Assembly (NCBI RefSeq): GCF_028471905.1
Contig: NZ_CP116902.1
Coordinates: 2,330,501-2,394,500, forward strand
Direction: 5' to 3'
Source: Aneurinibacillus uraniidurans
GTDB taxonomy: Bacteria > Bacillota > Bacilli > Aneurinibacillales > Aneurinibacillaceae
Length of the DNA: 64,000 nucleotides
The translations under genes and the position numbers were made by a program. Shown one piece after another: positions 35,694 through 42,999 of the stretch (positions within the stretch are counted from its first letter, which is position 1; each line of letters begins with the position of its first letter). A model generated the notes under the pieces. That model saw only the letters and a program-made list of their open reading frames with translations. It did no database searches and had not been told where the DNA came from.

Positions 35694-36545
35694 CTACAAG
35701 CAATTTTTAAAGCCCTCAGACCAAGAAGGATAGATGGGCTCCCATCCATATTTGTTTCGAGCTTTATTGTTCGAAGCACCGCGCTCACCGCGATTCCTGC
35801 CTGCTTGAATAGAAGGTTGAGCTGCTCCGATGGCAGAAGCATAGGCTGGTAACCACAGAGTTCCTGGTGCAGGACTATCATCTACAATATTTACCAGACC
35901 AGATGGCCAATCTAGTGCCAACAAAGCCGCTCTTGCTGCGTCTTCAACATGTAGAAAAGAACTTACACCGTTGGTCGCTACAAGTTCCTTCCTACGTACC
36001 TGATCGGCCACGATTCCATCTATCGCATACCACGTTCCCGGACCATAAAGAGTCCCATATCGAAGTATGACAGATTCCGGCATTTCGGTCACCTTTTCTT
36101 CTAAAGCCGCAATGCCGTCAATCGTCGTTTTTCGAGGCATGGGAGCATGGATGTCCAACGGTACCTCTTCCGCAGCCGGAATATCACCATCTTCATATGC
36201 CCAGGAAATGCTTTGGGCAATCATTCGTTTAACTCCCACAGATTTTGCGGCATCTACAAGATTCCTTGTTCCCTCGATTCGTATTCTCGCATTATCAACC
36301 GAACTCCCTGTGCTCAATGATGTAAGTTGGTGAATGACTATATCCGGCTGAGATTTTTGCAGTGCAGCGAATACAGCATCCCGATCAAATGCATCTGCTA
36401 CTACCGGTTTTACACCCATCTTTATTATTTTGTTTACATGTGATTCATCACGAATCATTCCAGATACTTCATGACCTTCTTCCACCAATAAAGGAATTAA
36501 AAAACGTCCGATCACACCAGTTGTACCAGCAACAAAAATTTTCAT
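35694..36545 (-). CDS. NAD-dependent epimerase/dehydratase family protein, ECF41 partner
   Basis: A 283-residue short-chain-type enzyme with the GTTGVIGRF dinucleotide motif, and later LRYGTLYGPGT and VEDAARA segments as in NAD-dependent epimerases. A classical YxxxK is not evident; the equivalent region reads TTIDGIAALE, so the catalytic Tyr may be lost. It precedes the ECF41 sigma gene by 19 nt, the usual arrangement of carboxymuconolactone decarboxylase/oxidoreductase/epimerase genes with ECF41 factors. The ribosome binding site GAGGAGGTA is strong. Confidence 0.85.
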   Translation of the reverse strand: MKIFVAGTTGVIGRFLIPLLVEEGHEVSGMIRDESHVNKIIKMGVKPVVADAFDRDAVFAALQKSQPDIVIHQLTSLSTGSSVDNARIRIEGTRNLVDAAKSVGVKRMIAQSISWAYEDGDIPAAEEVPLDIHAPMPRKTTIDGIAALEEKVTEMPESVILRYGTLYGPGTWYAIDGIVADQVRRKELVATNGVSSFLHVEDAARAALLALDWPSGLVNIVDDSPAPGTLWLPAYASAIGAAQPSIQAGRNRGERGASNNKARNKYGWEPIYPSWSEGFKNCL

Positions 36546-36625
36546 ATCAGTACCTCCTCACAAAATACGAGATAGAAATACCTCGGGGTTCATAGTTAAG
36601 ACAAATTAGACCCCTATTTTGTGAC

Positions 36626-37681
36626 TTAAAATGAAAATTTCAACTGCTCGTACACCTGTGCTGTTAGGTTGCTTAGTCGAATCCCAAACAAACGAATCGG
36701 GCGATCCGAAAAATGCAGCTCATACGTCTGCATTGCGATTCGATAAATATCATCCGCTCGATCTGTTGGTACTTCCAGTGTGATGCTGCGAGAAACAGCC
36801 TGGCGATAATCGAATTTTACCTCTACCGAGACCGTTGCGGCCCGTTTATGCTGACGCTGTACTTTCTCAGCCAGCTTGTGACTAAACTCACGAGCCGTTT
36901 GCTCAATTAACGAGTGTTCCATCGTATCGATCGCAAACGTACGGGAAGAGCCAATACTTTTCTCCCCCTTCTTTCGCTCTGGATTAACTGGGGAAACATG
37001 CGCTCCCCATGCTGCCTTATACAAATACTCACCCTTTTTCCCAAACCACTGCTGTAAGTCTTCTACTGGGTGAGCTGCCAATTGTCCGATTGTATGAATT
37101 CCTTTCTGATTTAACTTCTCGGCTGTGCTTTTGCCGCAGCCATGCAGCCGCTTGACAGGCTGCGGCCAGAAGTATGCTTGAAACTGACGCTGCCCCATCT
37201 CCACAAATCCGCGTGGTTTTTTCACATCGGCACACATTTTCGCAATGAGCTTATTTGGTCCGGCCCCGATACTGCACGGAATGCGCAACTCGGATTCCAG
37301 CTTGTGTTGAATATAAGAGGTAACTTCTTTAGGAGAATGACCACGCTCGATGATTTCTGTGATATCTAGGTATGCTTCATCAATAGAAGCCACTTCGCAA
37401 GGTGCAATGCGAGCAAGAAAGCGCATGATGGCCTCGGAGTATTGACGATAGAGAGCATGCTCGGGCCGAACAAATACCGCCTTCGGACAACATTTCCACG
37501 CATCACGGTACCGCATTGTTGTATACACCCCGTATGCCTTTGCCTCGTAGCTGGCTGCCACCACAATCCCCCTCCGCTTCTGCGGGTCCCCTGCAACTAT
37601 TATAGGTTTGCCGCGCAACTCTGGCCGCATGCTTTGATGCACAGAAGCAAAGAAAGAGTTCATATCACACAATAAAATCAT
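36626..37681 (-). CDS. dinB: DNA polymerase IV (Y-family)
   Basis: A 351-residue translesion polymerase. Palm-domain motifs are intact: LLCDMNSFFASV with catalytic Asp, and ASIDEAYLD with the Asp-Glu pair; RLHGCGKSTAEKL forms the helix-hairpin-helix, and the little-finger domain follows. The end LKFSF could be the beta-clamp-binding region. The ATG at 37681 is chosen for its AGGTGA ribosome binding site; a GTG at 37690 lies on that site. Confidence 0.93.
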   Translation of the reverse strand: MILLCDMNSFFASVHQSMRPELRGKPIIVAGDPQKRRGIVVAASYEAKAYGVYTTMRYRDAWKCCPKAVFVRPEHALYRQYSEAIMRFLARIAPCEVASIDEAYLDITEIIERGHSPKEVTSYIQHKLESELRIPCSIGAGPNKLIAKMCADVKKPRGFVEMGQRQFQAYFWPQPVKRLHGCGKSTAEKLNQKGIHTIGQLAAHPVEDLQQWFGKKGEYLYKAAWGAHVSPVNPERKKGEKSIGSSRTFAIDTMEHSLIEQTAREFSHKLAEKVQRQHKRAATVSVEVKFDYRQAVSRSITLEVPTDRADDIYRIAMQTYELHFSDRPIRLFGIRLSNLTAQVYEQLKFSF

Positions 37682-37781
37682 CACATTCACCTACTTTTTC
37701 CATCCACTTTATCTTATCCTCATTATAAGAACATATATTCCTATGCACAATGTTTTTTATTTATTTTATTGAAGAAGAAAT

Positions 37782-37810
37782 AAAGCCTCCCACTCATCCG
37801 GGAGGCCTTT
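37782..37810. terminator. Intrinsic terminator
   Basis: AAAGCCTCCC / GGGAGGCCTTT hairpin; nearly the same hairpin recurs at 59052-59080. Confidence 0.75.
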
Positions 37811-38036
37811 AACTGTATACCACTCTTTGCTCGACTTAGTGTATGTTTGGATGCCAACTATTATTACACGTTATTGCTCATTATTTTAGAAACTATGCGT
37901 TTTGCAATCCCCTCTAATTCATCAAAAGTTAAAAGGTATTTCATATTTTTTTAACCGGCCTGTAATATACGTTCTTTATTATTTATCTTGTAGCATCAGG
38001 ATTTACAATGCTAATGCATAGGAGAGGTAATGTACA
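37811..38036. other. Intergenic region
   Basis: AT-rich stretch before the FbpA-like gene; contains its promoter. No RNA gene recognised. The only minus-strand ORF with coding look is 26 codons and lacks a ribosome binding site. Confidence 0.4.
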
Positions 38037-38195
38037 ATGATGGCAGCTAGCAAACTGGATAAGTATATAGAGAAATTGTTGCAACTGGGTATTTTCAAAA
38101 TTAACGATCATCAACTGTATGAGTGTTCAGAGAAAGAAGTGAAGCAAGCACTGTTTCATGCCTTATTACAAAATAAAAAAATACAAATACAATAA
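38037..38195 (+). CDS. FbpA-like (Fur-regulated basic protein) small protein
   Basis: A 52-residue protein; the segment KYIEKLLQLGIFKINDHQLY fits the Fur-regulated basic protein family (FbpA), which in B. subtilis helps in the iron-sparing response. It has a basic C-terminus (QNKKIQIQ). The ribosome binding site is AGGAGAGG. No clear Fur box is found immediately upstream, but the iron permease operon begins 2 kb away. The next ATG, one codon later, is equally possible. Confidence 0.6.
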   Translation: MMAASKLDKYIEKLLQLGIFKINDHQLYECSEKEVKQALFHALLQNKKIQIQ

Positions 38196-38198
38196 GAC

Positions 38199-38230
38199 AA
38201 ACCCCACTACCCAAACGGGCGGTGGGGTTT
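38199..38230 (+). terminator. Intrinsic terminator
   Basis: AAACCCCAC / GTGGGGTTTGT hairpin 4 nt after the FbpA-like gene. Confidence 0.85.
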
Positions 38231-38303
38231 GTCCTGCCTACTACCGATGAGGAACTATGATCAAAAGAACTCTCGGCAGCTTATTAGCATGGCCTTACTC
38301 TTT

Positions 38304-38750
38304 TTATTTCATTTTTTCAACATCAGTTAGAACACCATCTAATTCATCAATGGACTTATTAAGAACCGTTTTATCCAGCTTTTGAGCTTTTGCCCCACCT
38401 TGGATAATGCCGAGTGGCTTTTCTACTTTTTCGTAAAGATCAGGATGTTTCTCCTTTACTCCATCTTCGAATTTGCTCCACGATTCTTCCAGCTTTTCAG
38501 CACCTTCTTTTACTTTAGCTGCATGATCAGCCTGTACTTGCGTCTTCATATCTGCAAGTGTTTGCTTCATTGCTTTTGCTCCTTCACTAGGAGAGGAAGC
38601 TGCCTGTTCAGTAGAAGAGTTTACCGTAGTGGCTGTTTGAGAAGATGCTGCTGGCTGGGTATCTGCTTTCTTTGCTTCTTGTGTACCGCAAGCTGTTAAT
38701 GTAAGAGATGCTGCGAATACGGCTGGTACGATTACTTTAGATAGTTTCAT
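38304..38750 (-). CDS. Lipoprotein partner of FTR1, helical domain
   Basis: A 148-residue lipoprotein with lipobox LTAC, a Ser/Thr/Ala-rich linker (about 25-60) and a helical domain with LEESWSKFEDGVKEKHPDLY. This domain resembles the two extracytoplasmic repeats of the FTR1 protein encoded just upstream (pattern W-x-x-[FV]-E-[DG]-[GI], then a second helix with acidic residues). It lies 13 nt downstream of that gene, so it probably delivers or scavenges iron for the permease. There is no M75 domain, so it is not a full EfeO. Confidence 0.75.
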   Translation of the reverse strand: MKLSKVIVPAVFAASLTLTACGTQEAKKADTQPAASSQTATTVNSSTEQAASSPSEGAKAMKQTLADMKTQVQADHAAKVKEGAEKLEESWSKFEDGVKEKHPDLYEKVEKPLGIIQGGAKAQKLDKTVLNKSIDELDGVLTDVEKMK

Positions 38751-38763
38751 GTTTCATTTCCCC

Positions 38764-40266
38764 CTATGATGCTTTGTTTGTTTGTAATTTTTGATTTATT
38801 TTACTATCCTTACGCTTATTCCAAATAACAGTAGCAATGGCTGCTGTAAGCAGAATAGCCTGTGGAATGATACTCTCCCACGTAGGATAAATGGCAAAAG
38901 ACTCAATCGAAGGAAGTCCACTAGCCTGCGTGGCGGGCAATAAACCTGCCAGCTGTAGACCGTGAATGCCCATCCCCAAGAATTTGAAGCACAAATAGAA
39001 TACGAGAATGCTCGAAACGATGAAAAATGGACGCATCGGAATTTTTAATCCTACCTTGAGAATTAAGTAAGAAAGAATCACAAGACTAAGTAGTCCGATT
39101 CCAATCCCGGTTACCAGACTTGTTAAACTAATGGAGGAAGCCATCCCGATATAAAAGAGAACGGTTTCCGTTCCTTCCCGAAATACAGCTAGGAAGGACA
39201 AAATAGCAAGGGACATAAGACTTCCCGTAGCAAGTGCTTTTGTGCTTTGGTTCCGGATATATTCCTGCCATTGAGCCGTACTTGATTTGCTGTGGAGCCA
39301 ATAGCTCATATAAAGGAGCATGACCGCAGCAAACAATCCAGTCCAGCCTGCTATTAAGAAGTTATTATTGCCAAACGTTCCGGCTGAAAACAGCATTTGA
39401 ACAATAATGCCTAGAATGATACTGACAGCAAAGCCAGCACCCACTCCGTAAAAAATCCACTTCTTCTTATCTTCATGTCCTGCTTTTTTCAAGAAGCCAA
39501 GCAGAGCTACTACAACAAGTAAACCTTCCAATCCTTCGCGCAGGAGAATCGTAACAGCATCCACCATGGTATAGCTTGTTTTCGCTCCTAGTGGTGCAAG
39601 ATAATCCCGCATCGTTTGCAGCGTTTTTTCAGCTTCCGCTTTTTTCGGAGGATTCGATGACAATAGCGCATAAGATGTCACCATATCCTTCTCGGCATCT
39701 GCGTACACTTTAGAGGACTGTGTCAATACAATTCCTTCCACATCCAGCCACATGGAGCGAACTTTCTCAACATCCCCTTTTGCGCCTTGAATGTCATTCT
39801 TTTTAACCTTAACAATGGCCTGGTCAATTAAAGAAACGAGCCCTGCTATATTCCCTTGATCAGCTTTCGGTGCTTTATCCGCAGATGATTCTGTCGGAAA
39901 CTGACCTGCGATAAACTTTTCATTTACCTGCTCAAGCTGTTTCAGGTTTGTTAGCAGTGTATTTTTATCGACAGGCTGTTGAGCAAACGCAAATTGCACT
40001 TGCCCCATCGCATCTTCAATATCACGATATGCCTGCATGGACTGCTTTTTAATCCCATCTTCTACAGAAAGCCATGTAGAAGAGAAACTGTCTATTTTCT
40101 CCTGTGCTGCTTTTATATTTCCGCTCTGCACAGATTGGATCGCCTGTTCGACAAACTGGTTTTCTTTCTTCATGTCGTCCACTGCACTGTTAGCAAAAAT
40201 ACTAGCAGGCAGTATGAGCGTTAAGAATAGCAGGATAACCAGTCCAGCTCCTATTCTTCTTTTCAT
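38764..40266 (-). CDS. efeU: FTR1-family iron permease (EfeU type)
   Basis: A 500-residue protein with a signal peptide, an N-terminal extracytoplasmic helical region (about 30-235) with two related repeats, and a seven-helix permease. Both iron-translocating RExxE motifs are present: REGLE (about residue 248) and REGTE (about residue 363). It takes up iron. An EfeB-like peroxidase gene is absent here. Ribosome binding site GGGAGGAGAAG. Fur boxes flank its promoter. Confidence 0.93.
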   Translation of the reverse strand: MKRRIGAGLVILLFLTLILPASIFANSAVDDMKKENQFVEQAIQSVQSGNIKAAQEKIDSFSSTWLSVEDGIKKQSMQAYRDIEDAMGQVQFAFAQQPVDKNTLLTNLKQLEQVNEKFIAGQFPTESSADKAPKADQGNIAGLVSLIDQAIVKVKKNDIQGAKGDVEKVRSMWLDVEGIVLTQSSKVYADAEKDMVTSYALLSSNPPKKAEAEKTLQTMRDYLAPLGAKTSYTMVDAVTILLREGLEGLLVVVALLGFLKKAGHEDKKKWIFYGVGAGFAVSIILGIIVQMLFSAGTFGNNNFLIAGWTGLFAAVMLLYMSYWLHSKSSTAQWQEYIRNQSTKALATGSLMSLAILSFLAVFREGTETVLFYIGMASSISLTSLVTGIGIGLLSLVILSYLILKVGLKIPMRPFFIVSSILVFYLCFKFLGMGIHGLQLAGLLPATQASGLPSIESFAIYPTWESIIPQAILLTAAIATVIWNKRKDSKINQKLQTNKAS

Positions 40267-40333
40267 TCTTCTCCTCCCTATCTACGCATTTCCTAATCCT
40301 CACACTGTTACTTAACTAGCACGATTAGGAAAT

Positions 40334-40405
40334 TAATAATCATTATCATCGTTTTTCTATAGTTATTCTATCCATCTCATTCTCTCCAGTCAATAATAAT
40401 TTTCA
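40334..40405 (-). promoter_or_regulatory. Sigma-A promoter with two Fur boxes for the iron permease operon
   Basis: Minus-strand TTGACT (40393-40388), 17-nt spacer, TAGAAT (40370-40365). A Fur box TGATAATGATTATTA (40348-40334) matches the 15-nt TGATAATNATTATCA core at all but one position and lies just past the transcript start. A weaker copy, TGAAAATTATTATTG (40405-40391), overlaps the -35. Iron should therefore repress the operon through Fur. Confidence 0.8.
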
Positions 40406-40470
40406 TTCTTACACTTTATTTATATGATATGAATTAAATGGTGTGTACAACCTTTTTAGTGTCCTCTACT

Positions 40471-40505
40471 ATTTGGGCGATATATTCAATTATTACGCCC
40501 ATTTT
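40471..40505 (+). promoter_or_regulatory. Possible GerE-like inverted sites before a coat-like gene
   Basis: ATTTGGGCG and CGCCCATTT lie 15 nt apart as an inverted pair, both close to the B. subtilis GerE consensus. The same CGCCCATTTTTT block occurs before the GFGH protein gene at a similar distance. Confidence 0.3.
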
Positions 40506-40578
40506 TTATTAACTCATGTTCCGCCCTCTGGGTATTCACATAGGATGTAACTGTTCAAATATGAAGGGAGATGACAGC

Positions 40579-41094
40579 ATGCATTATCCGAATTATCCTG
40601 TAATGGGTGCAATGACTCCAATGCCGAATTATCCTGTGATGGGTGAAATGGCTCCGATGCCAAATGCCCCTGTGATGAGCGAAACAGCACCAATGCCGAA
40701 CGCTCCTGTGATGGGCGAAACAGCGCCAATGCCAAACGCCCCTGTGATGGGCGAAACAGCGCCAATGCCAAACGCCCCTGTGATGGGTGCAATGTATCCT
40801 ATGCATGGAGGAATGCACCACATGCACCATGTTCACTACGTATCTCCTGTAAATCCGTCTTTCGTGCATTTACTGTGTAAACTGATTGGACATAAGGTAG
40901 TAGTCGAAACCGTCCGTGATAAATGCGTAGGAAAACTTATAGATGTGAAGCCAGATCACATCGTACTTGAGTCTATGCATGCAGTTTTCTTTATTCGGAT
41001 TCAAGAAATTGTTGCAATTATGCCAATTAAGCATTGTCATCATTGCCATCACCACAAGAAACACCGTGATGATATAGAAGTTCAAAGTACCTAA
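40579..41094 (+). CDS. Repeat-bearing spore-coat-like protein with a YuzF/DUF2642-like domain
   Basis: A 171-residue protein. Residues 1-75 are tandem 12-residue units of the type APMPNAPVMGET; a His/Met block (GGMHHMHHVHYV) follows, then a 55-residue beta-rich domain (LLCKLIGHKVVVETV, HIVLESMHAVFFIRIQEIVAI) similar to the small Sm-like domains of coat-associated DUF2642/YuzF and CotB proteins, and a His-rich tail. The start has an AAGGGAG ribosome binding site 10 nt away; an ATG at 40561 is in frame but lies upstream of that site. Probably a spore surface protein. Confidence 0.65.
   Translation: MHYPNYPVMGAMTPMPNYPVMGEMAPMPNAPVMSETAPMPNAPVMGETAPMPNAPVMGETAPMPNAPVMGAMYPMHGGMHHMHHVHYVSPVNPSFVHLLCKLIGHKVVVETVRDKCVGKLIDVKPDHIVLESMHAVFFIRIQEIVAIMPIKHCHHCHHHKKHRDDIEVQST
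40597..40776 (+). repeat. 36-bp tandem coding repeat, five units
   Basis: Five consecutive 36-bp units beginning CCTGTRATGRGYG and encoding PVMGETAPMPNA-like blocks; units four and five are almost identical, so copy-number change is likely. Confidence 0.9.
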
Positions 41095-41118
41095 ACAAGG
41101 CAGGAAGGAAACAATCAA

Positions 41119-41174
41119 AGAAAGAGATGCTGTCTCGGTCGCCATATTCTGGCCTTTGGGACAGCATCTCTTTC
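41119..41174. terminator. Intrinsic terminator
   Basis: GAAAGAGATGCTGTC / GACAGCATCTCTTTC, a 15-bp perfect stem with a 25-nt loop after the coat-like gene. Confidence 0.8.
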
Positions 41175-41280
41175 CTGTATGTATTGAAGTTTTAATTCAA
41201 AAAAAATTTAAAAATAATTCAGAATCGACTGATTCAGACGCTACATATACGAATTTTAGCGGTTTTCCCCTTGCTTTTTA

Positions 41281-41298
41281 TTGGCATACAATTTGCTT
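41281..41298 (+). promoter_or_regulatory. Candidate sigma-54 (-24/-12) promoter
   Basis: TTGGCATACAATTTGCTT: GG and GC elements are exactly 12 nt apart, with TTGGCA and TTGC as in the sigma-54 consensus TGGCAC-N5-TTGC. As a sigma-A promoter it would need a 19-nt spacer. An imperfect palindrome GAATC-GACT-GATTC lies about 50 nt upstream (41222-41235) and could bind an activator. Confidence 0.5.
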
Positions 41299-41307
41299 CA
41301 TATGAAA

Positions 41308-41399
41308 TAATAGCAATAGGTTTCTCCTTTTAAAATTTCTGTTGGACTCTGACGCTTTAGGAAGCAAGATTGCACCCCTTTCTTGCTTCCTCTTTTTTT
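41308..41399 (+). ncRNA. Candidate small RNA driven by the sigma-54-like promoter
   Basis: From the predicted start (about 41308) to the terminator GGAAGCAAGA / TCTTGCTTCC-TCTTTTTTT (41360-41399) there is no ORF with a ribosome binding site. The transcript would be about 90 nt and has a TTTCTCCTTTT stretch (41330s) complementary to a ribosome binding site, as in regulatory RNAs that block translation. It lies between convergent genes. Confidence 0.4.
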
Positions 41400-41413
41400 A
41401 TGTGTTAGCTATA

Positions 41414-42055
41414 CTACCACACCTTAATCAGTCCATATAAAATCAACAGCATACCCGGAAGATAATTTGCTCGACTAAGCCAGCGTATATCCCTACACAT
41501 CGCACCCAATCGCAAACCGGTAATAAGGAGTATTCCGTTACTGATTCCAATAAAGAGTGCTGTTAGCCAGGGAGTATATCCGATTAGTGCCGCACCGATT
41601 CCGGCTCCGAAAGCATCCAGGGAAAGAGCAAGCCCTAAGAGGAGTGCCTCTATTCCCGTAATCGTTCCCGAATGATTGACATCTGCTTCAGCAGGTTGAC
41701 GCAAGATCTCGCTCATAAGACCGATCGGTGTTTGTGTAGAATCATCCGAATTATGTGTACTCTCGTCTTCCTGTTTTGCTATTTCTGTCTGTTGACGGTA
41801 CATTTGATAAACAGATCGGATTCCGATTAGTACAATTAACAATCCTCCAGCTGCTTGAGCAATGCCTGGCGAAATAAAAGAAGACAGCCCGCGACCGATT
41901 TGCATGGATAAGAACAGAGCGGTCCCAGAACAAACCATAATAATCAGTATGGAACGTATAGGTACACACATCCGTCTTATCCCATAAGTCATCCCGGCAC
42001 TTAATCCGTCCAGGCTTACTGTACATGCAAATGCCAACAGCGAGATGACCTTCAT
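41414..42055 (-). CDS. ytaF: Sporulation membrane protein YtaF (MntP-like)
   Basis: A 213-residue protein with six helices in two related halves separated by a polar loop (about 85-130). The repeated motif appears as CTVSLDGLSAGMTYGIR in the first half and LALSLDAFGAGIGAALIG in the second, as in YtaF/MntP-type exporters. Its ATG shares a base with the stop of the upstream gene (TAATG), so translation is coupled. The cation is unknown; it is the last gene of the P-type ATPase operon. Confidence 0.85.
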   Translation of the reverse strand: MKVISLLAFACTVSLDGLSAGMTYGIRRMCVPIRSILIIMVCSGTALFLSMQIGRGLSSFISPGIAQAAGGLLIVLIGIRSVYQMYRQQTEIAKQEDESTHNSDDSTQTPIGLMSEILRQPAEADVNHSGTITGIEALLLGLALSLDAFGAGIGAALIGYTPWLTALFIGISNGILLITGLRLGAMCRDIRWLSRANYLPGMLLILYGLIKVW

Positions 42056-42438
42056 TATCCCTCAGCTCTATCCTGTACAAGCGCAGACTGATTCATCATG
42101 TCAGCCGTTCTCTGTGGCAGACGTGCCATTCCTTCCATTACTGAATTGTTAAAAACGAGATTGCCTGCCTGCATCCCAACCGTGCGCCCTACTCGATCAC
42201 CAAGAAGTCCGCCTACAACTGATCCGACTACCGTACCAACGCCTGGAAAAATAGTCGTACCAAGTATAGCCCCGTATTCGATTCCTGCCATAACACCTAG
42301 AGCGACTCCCACGTTTTTAGTCGTATGAGCTGCGTATTGTGTACCTGACATACTACCGCTTTGTAATTGTCGCGTATTTTCCCACTGCGACAAACCACCA
42401 GAAATCACACCGGCCCATAGTGATGTTCCGCGAAACAT
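42055..42438 (-). CDS. Glycine-zipper protein of unknown function
   Basis: A 127-residue protein with a central Gly-zipper region (IEYGAILGTTIFPGVGTV, then VGSVVGGLLGDRVGR) able to form tightly packed membrane helices, and polar ends. Similar stretches occur in outer-layer and spore proteins, but no family is certain. Ribosome binding site GAAGGAGGG. It lies in the P-type ATPase operon and overlaps ytaF by one base. Confidence 0.6.
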   Translation of the reverse strand: MFRGTSLWAGVISGGLSQWENTRQLQSGSMSGTQYAAHTTKNVGVALGVMAGIEYGAILGTTIFPGVGTVVGSVVGGLLGDRVGRTVGMQAGNLVFNNSVMEGMARLPQRTADMMNQSALVQDRAEG

Positions 42439-42502
42439 GACGATCCCTCCTTCATCTATTTACTTTGTAGTATGAACGATTTTGCTACCGTTATACTTAC
42501 CT

Positions 42503-42733
42503 TTACCAGCGCCATATTTTAGGGAAAGAAATCCATGATAGAAGATTTAACTTGTGTTCCTTCCCCTGGGTTTTTACCATGCCAAAAAATTCGCCAAAAA
42601 ACACTTCCCATTTCTTACCGATTTTCTCTTTGCTACTTTGATCGGTGAGCACCATTGCAATGCTTACACGCAGCGCCTCCCGTAAGTGGGCAAACGCCTG
42701 TTGAAGATGATGATCTACTTTTTGCTCTTCCAT
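42503..42733 (-). CDS. Small hypothetical protein
   Basis: A 76-residue protein with a helical N-terminal half (HHLQQAFAHLREALRVSIA) and a basic C-terminus rich in Lys and Trp. No signal peptide. I do not recognise a family. The ribosome binding site is AGAGGA. It lies 11 nt after the DUF5132-like gene, so it is part of the same operon. Confidence 0.55.
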   Translation of the reverse strand: MEEQKVDHHLQQAFAHLREALRVSIAMVLTDQSSKEKIGKKWEVFFGEFFGMVKTQGKEHKLNLLSWISFPKIWRW

Positions 42734-42744
42734 GCCAGATTCCT

Positions 42745-42987
42745 CTATTCGTAAATTTCTCTATCTACCCGTTTCTTAAGCCGATCAAACTGGGCTTCTG
42801 CCACAATGTCTTCTACTTCTTCTTTGGCGATACGGGCAGTCGTGCATAATCCAGTCCACGCAGCGGCTGCCGTTCTGGCCCCCATGTTTCCTGCAACACT
42901 TACAGTTGTTTTCACAATCGGGAGCAAAACGGGAGCAGCTAGCAGCATGGCCCCACCGATTACAGCACGTTCAAGATTTATCCTCAT
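42745..42987 (-). CDS. Small membrane protein, DUF5132-like
   Basis: An 80-residue protein with one N-terminal hydrophobic segment (GGAMLLAAPVLLPIV), a Gly/Ala-rich middle and a charged amphipathic tail (EEVEDIVAEAQFDRLKKRV). This form is typical of DUF5132-type proteins that accompany HMA_2-containing P-type ATPases. Possibly an accessory subunit. Ribosome binding site AAGGAAGTGA; 12 nt after the ATPase gene. Confidence 0.6.
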   Translation of the reverse strand: MRINLERAVIGGAMLLAAPVLLPIVKTTVSVAGNMGARTAAAAWTGLCTTARIAKEEVEDIVAEAQFDRLKKRVDREIYE

Positions 42988-42999
42988 GCTTTCACTTCC

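Noticed and set aside
37864-37944. 26-codon minus-strand ORF (MKYLLTFDELEG start)
   Set aside because: The composition looks coding, but there is no ribosome binding site and it is very short; kept only as a note.
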